Shown: positions 1 to 9,141 of the stretch, one piece after another
How positions within the stretch are numbered: the stretch's first letter is position 1
Layout: each line of letters opens with the position of its first letter
Source of the DNA: JAEKNW01 sp963677815
GTDB taxonomy: Bacteria; Cloacimonadota; Cloacimonadia; Cloacimonadales; JAFGVF01
Assembly: GCA_963677815.1 (NCBI GenBank)
Contig: OY782499.1
Location: 1,240,001 to 1,304,000, forward strand
Reading direction: 5' to 3'
DNA length: 64,000 nucleotides
The notes under the pieces: generated by a model
Database searches by the model: none
What the model was told of the DNA's origin: nothing
The model's input: only the letters and a program-made list of their open reading frames with translations
Translations under genes and position numbers: made by a program

Positions 1-383
1 TTGTAACGACTTATGAATGCGATGCTTCTGATGAGTTTAAGCAATCTTATCTTGGCTTGAAAAAAGACGATATCGGAATTATTAAGAGCCCTGTTGGTTT
101 ACCTGGTAGAGCTATTAAGAATTCTTTCTTAGAACAGGTTGAATCTGGTAAGAAAATACCATTTTCTTGTCCTTGGAAATGCTTAAAAACTTGTGACTAT
201 CAGAAATCTCCTTACTGTATTGCTGTTGCTTTGTTAAATGCAAAGCTTGGTAATCTGAAAAATGGTTTTGCTTTCGCTGGAGTAAATGCATATTTAAGTG
301 ATAAGATTGTCTCTGTTCATGATTTAATTGAATCTTTGAAACAGGGATATAATCTTGTTTTATCTAAAGAACAATCTCTTTGA
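1..383 (+). CDS. Nitronate monooxygenase / FabK-like flavin oxidoreductase, C-terminal part
   Basis: The frame is open from the left edge (codons in phase with base 3) to the TGA at 381-383, so the gene starts outside the window. The visible ~126 residues carry the C-terminal signature of the FMN-dependent nitronate monooxygenase / enoyl-ACP reductase II family: a GLPGRAI segment, a CPWKCLKTCD cysteine cluster, YCIA and GFAFAGVNAY. Family members are TIM-barrel flavoproteins that oxidise nitronates or reduce enoyl-ACP; the part seen cannot decide which. A TTG at 57 is an internal codon, not the start. The final residues SLKQGYNL are the usual C-terminal helix. Confidence 0.8.
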   Translation, partial: VTTYECDASDEFKQSYLGLKKDDIGIIKSPVGLPGRAIKNSFLEQVESGKKIPFSCPWKCLKTCDYQKSPYCIAVALLNAKLGNLKNGFAFAGVNAYLSDKIVSVHDLIESLKQGYNLVLSKEQSL

Positions 384-407
384 GATTAAGACAAATAATG
401 TATATTA

Positions 408-610
408 GGCTCTTGTTCAAGTCTGGTGGAAGAAAATTAGTAAAAATATAAAATTTTATCATTAGTTTGATTATCCAAAATATCCCTGAAAGGGATTAGT
501 AATTTAGCCTGGGGTAAGCTACCACAAGGAGCGTCACCCCAGGTACAATGACCTAAACAAAACCGTAACCCTGTAAGGGTTTAATATAATTCTAACATGT
601 TAATATCATA
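408..610 (-). repeat. Degenerate, truncated copy of repeat family A
   Basis: It begins with GGCTCTTGTTCAAGTCTGGT, a variant of the family A terminal inverted repeat. It then follows the right arm of the element in reverse orientation: a CCCTGAAAGGG palindrome, a CCTGGGGT/ACCCCAGG hairpin and AACCCTGTAAGGGTTT. Similarity fades after about 610 and no second terminus is seen. Confidence 0.7.
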
Positions 611-689
611 AGTATCTTGCTGATTTTATATGGAGTGGAAGCATCCTTGCCTCCACATTTTTCTTATGGCAAGGAGCCATAAGTCCATA

Positions 690-870
690 ATTTAAGCCTT
701 CCAGGGCAAAGATAAATTTAGTTTTATATATACAGGGTCTAACGAACCCTGCCTATTAGATGGCATCCCTTCGGAATTAAAAGTGAATTAAATTACTTAA
801 ATAGAATCTATATTTGTTAATCTTTTACGACAATCTTTATGATATTACCCACTCTACTTTGGAGAAAGCC
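690..870 (+). repeat. Family D repeat, left end missing
   Basis: About 180 bases match 15281-15460 closely: a CCTTCCAGGG palindrome, CAGGGTCTAACGAACCCTG hairpin, CATCCCTTCGG, and the right terminus CCCACTCTACTTTGGAGAAAGCC-like at 848-870. The left terminus present in the 15.2 kb copy is not found here. No coding potential is visible. Confidence 0.6.
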
Positions 871-898
871 AAAATTAAGCCTGTTACTTAGTTAGTTC

Positions 899-956
899 CT
901 TGATTGTTACTCTCTCAATATGATTCCAATGATTAATTGAGAAAGTAACAATCAAG
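899..956. repeat. Family C 58-bp hairpin repeat, copy 1
   Basis: The arms CTTGATTGTTACTCTCTCAA and its near-complement TTGAGAAAGTAACAATCAAG flank a short ATTCCAATGATT centre. The same hairpin occurs at 15021-15078 and, more diverged, at 50889-50946. All copies are intergenic. Confidence 0.7.
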
Positions 957-1000
957 CATTGAAAGTTCTACTGGATTCAAACTTTCTAGTAAAAAAAAGA

Positions 1001-1468
1001 GGCTCAAGTTCAAGTCTGGTGGAAATTATGTTGCATTATTTTGCACTAGATATTGTATTACAGTAGTTTACGGATTATAAGTTACTATTGATAGTATTAT
1101 TTTAGCAGAATAAGACATAATCCTGAAAGGATAGGTCTTATATCCCTAAAGGGGATTAATAGTTTAGCCCAGGGTAAAATCCTGAAGGGATTGCAACCCT
1201 GGGTAATGATGTATATAAAAAGCCTAACCCTGTAAGGGTTTAATAAAAACATATATACCAATGATTTAATATTATAATTAGTTACCATTATATTAAACCC
1301 TTACAGGGTTAGGTCGTAATTTTGGATATTGTTCCTGGGGTGACGATCCTTATAGGATCTTACCCCAGGCTAAATTATTAATCCCTTTCAGGGATACTTT
1401 GGATAATCACACTAATGATAAAATTTTATATTTTATTAAATTTTTTCCACCAGACTTGAACTTGAGCC
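1001..1468 (+). mobile_element. Family A MITE-like element, copy 1
   Basis: This 468-bp element is bounded by terminal inverted repeats of about 25 bp that begin GGCTCAAGTTCAAGTCTGGT and end in the exact complement. It is flanked by an 8-bp direct repeat AAAAAAGA on both sides. The interior is a series of palindromes arranged symmetrically around the centre (CCTGAAAGG, CCCAGGG/CCCTGGG, AACCCTGTAAGGGTT and mirror images). There is no transposase; short open frames inside are by-products of the repeat. The right flank is the A-tract of the terminator of the neighbouring protease gene. Confidence 0.85.
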
Positions 1469-1496
1469 AAAAAAGAGACGCATTTTCATGCGTCTC
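1469..1496 (-). terminator. Rho-independent terminator of the C25 protease gene
   Basis: GAGACGCAT-TTTC-ATGCGTCTC forms a 9-bp perfect stem. Read on the minus strand it is followed by six T (A-tract at 1469-1474). It lies 25 bases after the protease stop codon. The family A element is inserted at the end of the T-tract, duplicating part of it. Confidence 0.75.
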
Positions 1497-1520
1497 AACA
1501 ATATATAATTTTATGTGCTT

Positions 1521-4500
1521 TTATTTCATTAAAATCATTTTGTTACTGAATACTTTATTATCAGTTTTTAATCTGTATAGATAGAGGCCTGAAGAAACTT
1601 GTTTATTATTGTTATCTTTTCCTTTCCAAACAATACTATGCTTACCTTTTTTCATATCTTTATTAATCAAGCTTTTAACCTTCTGTCCTTTTAGATTATA
1701 AATATCTAGTTGAACAGGTCCTTTCTTAGCGATTGAGAAAGCAATTCTAGTTTCTGGATTGAAAGGATTTGGATAATTACCTCTCAGACTAGTAGTTAAT
1801 ATTTCAGCATTATTATCTTCATTAGAAACTGCAAAAGAAGTATCCATAAATCCTCTTCTCTGATAATCATTTCTGTAGGTTAACCAAGATGGGACTTCTG
1901 GGTTAAGAGGTAATTTTAAATTTGCCATGGCAATACCTTGGTGATAACCTATTACGAAACTAAGCTCTCCATTGTTATGAATATCTCCTAATGTAGCAGG
2001 GGTTGCGGTAGCTAAATTAGCTGCAAATGGGAAATTTGGTAGAGCATCACCTTGATTATCAAAGATATAAATATTATTACTACTGTCAAAGCAGATCAAT
2101 TCAGGGAAACCATCATTATTAACATCTGTTGTTAAAGGAGGTGTTTGAGAACTAATATTTAATCTGACAGGGTAGCCATCAAATACTTGACCATTTTCTG
2201 ATACAATATAAACATATCTAGTATTAGTTACAAAAGCATAATCTACATAGCCATCATTATTAAAGTCATTAGCAATTGGCATGACTGGAGAACCTTGTAG
2301 ATTGAAAGTATGTATTAAATTTCCAGAATAATCATAAGAATAGAGATAATTTTGAGAAGCAATTACAATTCTATCACTGGTAACCAATGGAGCTGTTGAA
2401 TTGTTTGCGGCAAGTGTGAGAGGGAAATTAGCAAGCTCTTGTCCTTGATAGTCTATTGCATGAAGTTGAGTATCATTAGTAGCAACAATGATATCAGCTT
2501 TATTATCATTATTTAAATCAGCAGTAGCCATTTCATGAACAATGAATACGTCTAATTGAACAGGGAAATTAGGAAGCATTTGACCAGTAAAATCCATGAC
2601 AATTAATTCTTTTGCTAAGTTAATTGCTATAATTTCATTAACTCCATCTCCATTGATATCATCTATGATCGGTGAAGTGATAAATTGAGCTCCTGAATCA
2701 TATCTAAATAACACATCTCCACCAATTTCTTGGGCAACTAAATTATTGGTTCTTGAAGCATATACAATTACAGGAGTATCATCAATATAGCTTATAGCAT
2801 AGCTTGAATAGATGTTTTCTTGAACTTCACTATCTTCTTCATAAATAGTTTCTCCTGATAGATTGATAATTCTAAGATTACCATAAGTGTCTAAGTAGAT
2901 AAGCTCATTTTGTCCATCATTATTATAATCTAAATAAGTAGGAGCAGATTTACTGCCTACTGAAAATTCTAATGGGAAGTTATTTGCCATTAGAGTAATG
3001 TCAAAAGTTTTATCAAAAGCTTTGGAGAAAATTACTTCATTAGAAGAATTATAAGCAGTTATTGTAAGAGTATAATCAAAGCTTGAGAAAGGAATTGATA
3101 CAGGTACAACAAAAGTAGGACCATTAGATGTTACTTGCAAGTTACTACCAGTAGGAAGTGGGCCGACAGTAGTTTCACTTGTAGTTATTTCAAAGCGGTC
3201 GTCTGCAATATCAAGTTCAATAACTATTGAATCGGCAGAACCCCAACCTTCCATATTACTGAGTCCAATTTCTAATTCTATAGTTTCACCAGGGTTAATG
3301 TTTCCATCTCCATCACCTACAATTTCTGAATAACTAATGTTCTCTATATCAATTAAAGCTAGTTCAGAATTAAAATTCTTAACTTGAAGAGAAGGGTCTC
3401 CAAAGATAACTAATTCTACATATACCCATTTCATAACACTTGATTCTAGAGCTGCATTCAAATTATCTAATAGAGAATAATTATGGGCTTGGCCTATTTC
3501 TCTCATATCATAAATAAACATTGCATCAAAGAAAGATCTATCATAGAACTGAGAAGCTCCATCTGTTGAAGCAGGATAATACCAGCCATATCTAGTATTA
3601 CCAATGAAAGTATGAAGTCCATGCTCAGCCATTACTAAATGTTCTGCAACAGATTCAGAATCTCCACTTGTTCCACCACTAGTAGCAGAATCAAAAGCAG
3701 CAGGATAACATCCTTGAGTATATAAAAAACCATATTGAGTGTTAGTTAACATGTTTTGAGCAGAATTTGCATTTAGTCCACAAACTGTGTTTTCGTTAGC
3801 ATGGCCCATGTGGTTCATTATGGTCGCATTTTCATTAATAGCAGCAATAACTTCAGGAGAAGAGTAGTTACCATCACGTTGATATCTAGTTTTAATCAAG
3901 TAATCATCAGGCATCCTATCTTTGATTTCATCTTTATAATCTCCACCCCAAGTAAGAGGGTCATTGTTTAGGTTCTCACCAAACATTACAGCTACATTAT
4001 CTGCATAATTATTGGCAGATTGATAAGAGATGATTTTATTAAAAATTCTGTTAAATTCACTAGGTGTTTCAGCTGGAAATCTTCCTACAGAAAGTTCTGG
4101 AGATAAATCAATAGTCTCATACTCATCAGCGTAGATACCATTATCATTATCATCCCAAGAGCCATCAAGACAGGCATAATAGAGGTCTGAAGGTATAGAA
4201 TAATCAATATTAGAGCCTACTGAACCATATACACCACGCACAGGTACTATCTCATCATCTCCTCCAAGAATAACGTATTCCAATGGGGTAGAAGTAGTTG
4301 CCCAAGTATTATAGGCATCTCTGATAAAGTTCTTAATTTTAGCTGGGTTGTCTATACCATTGTAGTTAGCATAAATTTCTTCTGTAGTAGCTATCATGGT
4401 TGATTGACCCTGATTTTCTTTGAAGGAAGCAAAGTCTTCTAAAGTTTCAACTAGATTATTATTAGTAATTATTAATACTTCATGTGGGGTAGATAAATCT

Positions 4501-5123
4501 ATATTTCTAGAAGAATTAATACTAATAGGACTGTAAGTTGAACTTGCCTGAGAATTTAAGACTTTATTTCTAAAGGCTTTTTGAACTAGGGAAAAATCAG
4601 ATATTTGAATTAAAGATTTTTCATCAGTAAGCTTTGTTCGAATTTCAATATTGGCAACTTGAGAATAAGTTAGTTCCATTGTAACTGGATTATATCTATA
4701 GGGATAAATGTTAATTAAGGCAATAGTGTAGCCTTTAAATTTTTGACTACCAACATATTTAAAATCTTCATAAGGATAGCTCTTGTTAGTAGTATAAATC
4801 ACTTCATTTCTTTTAGTTGAACTTGTTTGCTGAACACTAATAGGTTGTTGTTCTTGTGTGTGTGAAATTTGAAAGTTAGTTCTTAAAATCCTATCATTCC
4901 TTAGATTTATATTTATATCCTCAACACTCTGTCCTTGAGGGATCAAGACTTTAACCGGATAGAAAGGGAGTAAAGGAGCACCAGCTACTTGTCTTAAAGG
5001 TAAGTCTTTGGTGAATCTGTTTCCCTTGATGGTTGGTCTTTCAATTTCTACACTTAGTTTAATGTCGGCAAATAAAGCTATAAATGATAGTATTATAGCT
5101 ATAGTGGTAACAAGTCTTTTCAT
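1521..5123 (-). CDS. Secreted gingipain-like C25 cysteine protease with FG-GAP repeats and sorting domain
   Basis: The 1200-residue protein starts with a Sec signal peptide (about residues 1-19) and a propeptide-like region. A peptidase C25 domain follows at about 213-590: HEVLIITN start, catalytic His441 in NHMGHANE and catalytic Cys472 in YTQGCYPAAFD. Ig-like and FG-GAP/VCBS-like repeats (DYNNDGQNE, DINGDGVNE, DLNNDNKAD, DFNNDGYVD, DVNNDGFPE) fill about 600-1090. The last ~90 residues are the sorting domain (NYPNPFNPET, YNLKGQKVKSL, SSGLYLYRLKT). In the family such proteins are exported across the outer membrane and act as cell-surface or secreted endopeptidases. It is a single-gene unit with its own terminator. 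Cleavage specificity cannot be read from the sequence. Confidence 0.88.
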   Translation of the reverse strand: MKRLVTTIAIILSFIALFADIKLSVEIERPTIKGNRFTKDLPLRQVAGAPLLPFYPVKVLIPQGQSVEDININLRNDRILRTNFQISHTQEQQPISVQQTSSTKRNEVIYTTNKSYPYEDFKYVGSQKFKGYTIALINIYPYRYNPVTMELTYSQVANIEIRTKLTDEKSLIQISDFSLVQKAFRNKVLNSQASSTYSPISINSSRNIDLSTPHEVLIITNNNLVETLEDFASFKENQGQSTMIATTEEIYANYNGIDNPAKIKNFIRDAYNTWATTSTPLEYVILGGDDEIVPVRGVYGSVGSNIDYSIPSDLYYACLDGSWDDNDNGIYADEYETIDLSPELSVGRFPAETPSEFNRIFNKIISYQSANNYADNVAVMFGENLNNDPLTWGGDYKDEIKDRMPDDYLIKTRYQRDGNYSSPEVIAAINENATIMNHMGHANENTVCGLNANSAQNMLTNTQYGFLYTQGCYPAAFDSATSGGTSGDSESVAEHLVMAEHGLHTFIGNTRYGWYYPASTDGASQFYDRSFFDAMFIYDMREIGQAHNYSLLDNLNAALESSVMKWVYVELVIFGDPSLQVKNFNSELALIDIENISYSEIVGDGDGNINPGETIELEIGLSNMEGWGSADSIVIELDIADDRFEITTSETTVGPLPTGSNLQVTSNGPTFVVPVSIPFSSFDYTLTITAYNSSNEVIFSKAFDKTFDITLMANNFPLEFSVGSKSAPTYLDYNNDGQNELIYLDTYGNLRIINLSGETIYEEDSEVQENIYSSYAISYIDDTPVIVYASRTNNLVAQEIGGDVLFRYDSGAQFITSPIIDDINGDGVNEIIAINLAKELIVMDFTGQMLPNFPVQLDVFIVHEMATADLNNDNKADIIVATNDTQLHAIDYQGQELANFPLTLAANNSTAPLVTSDRIVIASQNYLYSYDYSGNLIHTFNLQGSPVMPIANDFNNDGYVDYAFVTNTRYVYIVSENGQVFDGYPVRLNISSQTPPLTTDVNNDGFPELICFDSSNNIYIFDNQGDALPNFPFAANLATATPATLGDIHNNGELSFVIGYHQGIAMANLKLPLNPEVPSWLTYRNDYQRRGFMDTSFAVSNEDNNAEILTTSLRGNYPNPFNPETRIAFSIAKKGPVQLDIYNLKGQKVKSLINKDMKKGKHSIVWKGKDNNNKQVSSGLYLYRLKTDNKVFSNKMILMK

Positions 5124-5415
5124 TATTTATCCTTTCCTTTTTCGTATATTCTTCTTTGTTGCAAAATAATACAAATACCTTTCTAAGTAAAGTTATTTAT
5201 GATAAAATGACAAATTGTCTTTCCCAAATACAATTTTCACTTATCCTAAGTTATTGATGCAATAATTATTCCTAGCTAATTTCTAATCAATAATCCCCTT
5301 TCAACAGAGACAAATATATTTTATTGACACTTAGCAGGCTTTTAATAAATTCAACCAATAGGTTTAATAGCTAGACATTTAACTATATAAACTAGGAATA
5401 CGTTAAAGAGGTATT

Positions 5416-6432
5416 ATGTTAGAACGAGTTAGTAGTCCAAAAGAGAATTTTGAAGATAAAGATTTTGATAGAGCCTTAAGGCCAAAGACATTAAATGATT
5501 TTGTTGGACAAGACCACATAAAAGAGCTCTTAGATATATCCATACAAGCTGCAAAATTGAGAAATGAACCACTTGATCACATCTTATTATATGGTCCTCC
5601 AGGTTTGGGGAAAACAACCTTATCTAATATTATTGCTAACGAACTAGGTGTCCAAATAAGAGTTACCTCTGGACCAGTTCTAGATAAACCCTCAGATTTA
5701 GCTGGTATATTAACTAATCTGCAAAGATATGATGCTCTCTTTATTGATGAAATTCACAGACTCAATCATGTAGTTGAAGAATATATTTATCCAGCAATGG
5801 AAGACTTCCAAATGGAGATTATCCTAGATAGTGGCCCATCAGCTAGGTCATTGCAAATTGATCTTGAACCATTTACCATGATTGGAGCTACTACTAGAGC
5901 AGGACTTCTCACAGCTCCTTTAAGAGATAGGTTCGGACTTGTGCTTAGGCTTAATTACTATGAGCAATCTGCTATTGAGAGAATAATTAAGCGGTCTGCT
6001 TCTATACTTCAAGTTCCTATTGAAGAGGAAGGAGTTAAGGAACTAGCAAGAAGATCTAGAGGAACTCCTCGTGTGGCTAATAGATTACTCAGAAGAGTTA
6101 GAGATTATGCTCAAATTAGGGGTGATGGGACAATAACTTGGGACATAGCCCTAAAAGCTCTCAAAATGCTTAATGTGGATGAAGAAGGACTTGATGAAAT
6201 GGATAAAAAAATCCTTCTAACAATAATTGAAAACTATAAGGGAGGCCCTGTTGGTATCAAGACTTTAGCTGTAGCTGTGGGGGAAGACCCTGGAACTATT
6301 GAAGAAATCTTTGAACCTTACTTAATCCAAAAAGGTCTACTTGAGAGGACTATGCAAGGTCGGAAGGCTTCATTTAAGGCATATAAGCACTTTAAATTAC
6401 AGCCAAATGAAGAGCAAATATCTATCTTTTAA
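5416..6432 (+). CDS. ruvB: Holliday junction branch migration helicase RuvB
   Basis: This AAA+ motor drives branch migration of Holliday junctions as a hexamer loaded by RuvA. The 338-residue length is normal. Visible features are the RPKTLNDFVGQ N-terminal signature, Walker A GPPGLGKT (60-67), Walker B DEIH (111-114), the GATTRAG sensor region, arginine-rich RGTPRVANRLLRRVRDYA and the C-terminal winged-helix DNA-binding domain. Start ATG at 5416 follows a GAGG-type ribosome site (AAAGAGGTATT). ruvA and ruvC are not adjacent. A short hairpin follows the gene. Confidence 0.97.
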   Translation: MLERVSSPKENFEDKDFDRALRPKTLNDFVGQDHIKELLDISIQAAKLRNEPLDHILLYGPPGLGKTTLSNIIANELGVQIRVTSGPVLDKPSDLAGILTNLQRYDALFIDEIHRLNHVVEEYIYPAMEDFQMEIILDSGPSARSLQIDLEPFTMIGATTRAGLLTAPLRDRFGLVLRLNYYEQSAIERIIKRSASILQVPIEEEGVKELARRSRGTPRVANRLLRRVRDYAQIRGDGTITWDIALKALKMLNVDEEGLDEMDKKILLTIIENYKGGPVGIKTLAVAVGEDPGTIEEIFEPYLIQKGLLERTMQGRKASFKAYKHFKLQPNEEQISIF

Positions 6433-6485
6433 ACTGAGACTTTTAAGCTTAGATACATTTCAAGTCTATTAAGGAGTCACTCATT

Positions 6486-6507
6486 TGCAGCTCATAGCTG
6501 CATTTCT
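6486..6507 (+). terminator. Possible terminator after ruvB
   Basis: TGCAGCT-CAT-AGCTGCA is a 7-bp perfect stem followed by TTTCT. It lies about 55 bases after the ruvB stop, before leuS. The T-tract is short, so strength is uncertain. Confidence 0.4.
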
Positions 6508-6591
6508 ACTCATAATAATAAAAATATGATTGACTATTATAAGTAGTTTAAAAATTATAGTAAATTAGAAAAAATTTAATGAGAGGATGAT

Positions 6592-9075
6592 ATGGAATAT
6601 CCATTTGAAGTATTCGAGAAGAAATGGCAAGAAGTATGGAAAGAGAAAAGAGTATTTAACGCTGAAAACCAAGTTGAAGGCAAGGAAAATTACTTTGTCT
6701 TATCAATGTTCCCTTATCCATCAGGTGTTTTACATATGGGTCATGTCTCAAACTATTCAATTGGTGATGCAATATCTCGCTATAAAATGATGCAAGGATA
6801 TAATGTTTTGCAACCAATGGGTTATGACTCTTTTGGTATGCCAGCAGAAAACTTTGCAATTCAACATAATACCCACCCAAGAATAGCAACTGAAAACAAT
6901 ATGGCGATTATGCAAGGACAATTGACAGCCATGGGATTTGGTTTTGACTGGGAAAGAACTGTAGCTACTTCAACCCCTGAATATTATCGTTGGGGACAGT
7001 GGTTGTTTAAAAGATTATATGAAAAAGGTTTAGTATATAAAAAGAAATCATTTGTTAATTGGTGTGACCAGTGTCAGACTGTTCTAGCTAATGAACAAGT
7101 TGAAGATGGCAAGTGTTGGCGTGATGGTTCTCCAGTCAGACAGAAGGAGATGGAACAGTGGTATTTCAAAATTACTGATTACGCTGAAGAACTCTTAGAT
7201 TTTTCTAAGATGATTGATTGGCCTGAAAGAGTTATTACTATGCAAAAGAACTGGATTGGTAAATCTACTGGTATTGAGATTGATTTCACTGATGAAGAAA
7301 GTCAGGAAAAAATCAAGGTCTTTACTACTCGTCCAGACACTATTTTTGGTGTTACTTTTATGGCTCTTCCACCAGAACATGAATATGTTAGAAATCTTCT
7401 TAAATCTCAAGCCGATGATAGTCCTTTAGCCAACTTCTGTGAGAAGGTGATTAATGAAGATAAGAAGGAAAGAGGTTCTGCAGACCAAGCTAAAGAAGGT
7501 TGCTTCACAGGGAAGTACTGCATTAATCCAGTAAATGGAGACAAAGTTCAAATATGGGTAACTAATTATGTCCTCATGGATTATGGAACTGGTGCTGTTA
7601 TGGCTGTACCTGCTCATGATCAAAGAGACTTTGATTTTGCTAAGAAATATGATATTCCTATGAAACTTGTTATCCAAAATGAGGATAAATCTTTGAATTT
7701 AACTGAAATGACTGAAGCTTATGTTGAAGCTGGAATTTTGGTTAACTCTGGAAAATTTGCTAATAAGAATAGTCTAGAAGCAAAAGAAGAAATATCAGCT
7801 TGGATTGATGAAAATAAAATGGGTGCTATGACTACTACTTATCGTTTAAGAGACTGGGGTGTATCTCGTCAAAGATATTGGGGAAATCCTATTCCAGTAA
7901 TTCATTGTGAAAAATGTGGTTCTGTTTTAGTTCCAGATGAGGACCTTCCAGTTCTCTTACCTGAAAATGTGCAGGTTGGTAGAACTACTCAAAATCCTTT
8001 ACTTTCTGTAGATGAATGGGTAAATACTACTTGTCCAAAGTGTGGTGGACCTGCTCGACGTGAAACAGATACTATGGATACTTTTGTAGATTCTTCTTGG
8101 TATTATGCCCGTTATACAGACCCAAAAAATACAGATATGCCTTTTACTCCTGAAATAGCAGAGAAATGGTTACCTGTTGACCAATATATTGGTGGAATAG
8201 AACACGCTTGTATGCATTTGATTTATGCTAGATTTTTCCATAAATTCATGAGAGATATAGGACTTGTAAAGGGTGATGAACCATTTGCTAGATTACTTAC
8301 TCAAGGTATGGTCTGCAATTTAGGTTCTAAAATGTCTAAATCAAAAGGAAATGGGGTAGACCCACAACCTTATATTGATAGATATGGCTCTGATGCAATT
8401 AGAGTTTTCATGCTCTTTGCTTCTCCACCTGAAAAAGATGTTGATTGGAGTGATGATGGAGTTGTGGGAGCTTTTAGGTTCTTGAATAGAGTTTATCGCC
8501 AAGCAGAAAACTATTCAGACCTAATTAAAAAGTATTATAAAGAATATGCTTCAGATATAGAAATCTCAGAAAATATGAAGGATTTAAGATTCTCTACTCA
8601 TTCAATGATTAAGAAATGGTTTGATGATATAGATGAAAGACTTCAGTTTAATACTGCTATTGCTTCCATTATGGAACATTTAAATAAGGTTGCTAGTATC
8701 AAGAATCCTGAGCAATTGAGTGAGAATGATAAAATTATATTTGCAGAAGCAAATGCCGTAATGTTTAGATTGATTTATCCTTTCGCTCCGCATGTGAGTG
8801 AAGAAGTCTGGACTATGATTGGTCAAACAGGTTTAGTCCATGAAAATGGTCTTCCTGAATTTAATCCTGCTTATCTTGTAAAAGACCAAGTAACTTATGT
8901 AGTACAAGTTAATGGAAAGCTACGAGGTAAGCTTGAAGTTTCCACCGAAACTCAAGAAGATGAAATTAAGAATGAAGCTTTGAATCTAGAGAATGTTGTT
9001 AAGTTCATTGAAGGCAAAGAAATTAAAAAAATAATTGTAGTTAAGAAGAAATTAGTTAGTATAGTTGTAAAATAG
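6592..9075 (+). CDS. leuS: Leucyl-tRNA synthetase
   Basis: Class I synthetase charging tRNA-Leu in the cytoplasm; 827 residues is the usual bacterial size. The HIGH motif appears as HMGH (48-51, in PYPSGVLHMGH). A zinc-ribbon-like pair is seen in CDQC and CEKCG/CPKCGG. The CP1 editing domain contains TTRPDTIFG and the conserved YGTGAVMAVPAHDQRD. KMSKS is exact at 580-584. The C-terminal anticodon-binding domain and VQVNGKLRGK tail are present. It begins after GAGAGGATGAT, a good ribosome site. It appears to be transcribed alone or with tdk downstream. Confidence 0.97.
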   Translation: MEYPFEVFEKKWQEVWKEKRVFNAENQVEGKENYFVLSMFPYPSGVLHMGHVSNYSIGDAISRYKMMQGYNVLQPMGYDSFGMPAENFAIQHNTHPRIATENNMAIMQGQLTAMGFGFDWERTVATSTPEYYRWGQWLFKRLYEKGLVYKKKSFVNWCDQCQTVLANEQVEDGKCWRDGSPVRQKEMEQWYFKITDYAEELLDFSKMIDWPERVITMQKNWIGKSTGIEIDFTDEESQEKIKVFTTRPDTIFGVTFMALPPEHEYVRNLLKSQADDSPLANFCEKVINEDKKERGSADQAKEGCFTGKYCINPVNGDKVQIWVTNYVLMDYGTGAVMAVPAHDQRDFDFAKKYDIPMKLVIQNEDKSLNLTEMTEAYVEAGILVNSGKFANKNSLEAKEEISAWIDENKMGAMTTTYRLRDWGVSRQRYWGNPIPVIHCEKCGSVLVPDEDLPVLLPENVQVGRTTQNPLLSVDEWVNTTCPKCGGPARRETDTMDTFVDSSWYYARYTDPKNTDMPFTPEIAEKWLPVDQYIGGIEHACMHLIYARFFHKFMRDIGLVKGDEPFARLLTQGMVCNLGSKMSKSKGNGVDPQPYIDRYGSDAIRVFMLFASPPEKDVDWSDDGVVGAFRFLNRVYRQAENYSDLIKKYYKEYASDIEISENMKDLRFSTHSMIKKWFDDIDERLQFNTAIASIMEHLNKVASIKNPEQLSENDKIIFAEANAVMFRLIYPFAPHVSEEVWTMIGQTGLVHENGLPEFNPAYLVKDQVTYVVQVNGKLRGKLEVSTETQEDEIKNEALNLENVVKFIEGKEIKKIIVVKKKLVSIVVK

Positions 9076-9085
9076 ATTTTGCTAA

Positions 9086-9104
9086 TCCCCCTCTTTGAGG
9101 GGGA
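9086..9104. repeat. Small CCCCCTC/GAGGGGG hairpin
   Basis: CCCCCTC-TTT-GAGGGGG lies just after leuS. It resembles the CCCCCTCAAAGAAGGGG core found around 15.13, 46.29, 50.15 and 58.55-58.62 kb and is probably one of the same repeat units. No T-tract follows, so a terminator role is doubtful. Confidence 0.5.
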
Positions 9105-9141
9105 ACCTAGCTACTTGTTATAGAATTAAAAGGAGTTGTTA

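Noticed and set aside
384..1000. Regularly spaced short palindromes that could suggest a CRISPR array
   Set aside because: The palindromes differ from one another, spacing is irregular, and the same blocks recur as units elsewhere; there are no unique spacers.
1011..1025. GTTCAAGTC in the family A terminus, similar to a tRNA T-arm
   Set aside because: No acceptor, D or anticodon stem can be formed around it; it is part of the inverted terminus.
6587..6790. Open frame overlapping the leuS start in another phase
   Set aside because: Out of phase with a gene whose start and family motifs are clear.
9136..9141. TTG at 9136 as thymidine kinase start
   Set aside because: The AGGAG would touch this codon; ATG 9142 has proper spacing and fits the family.
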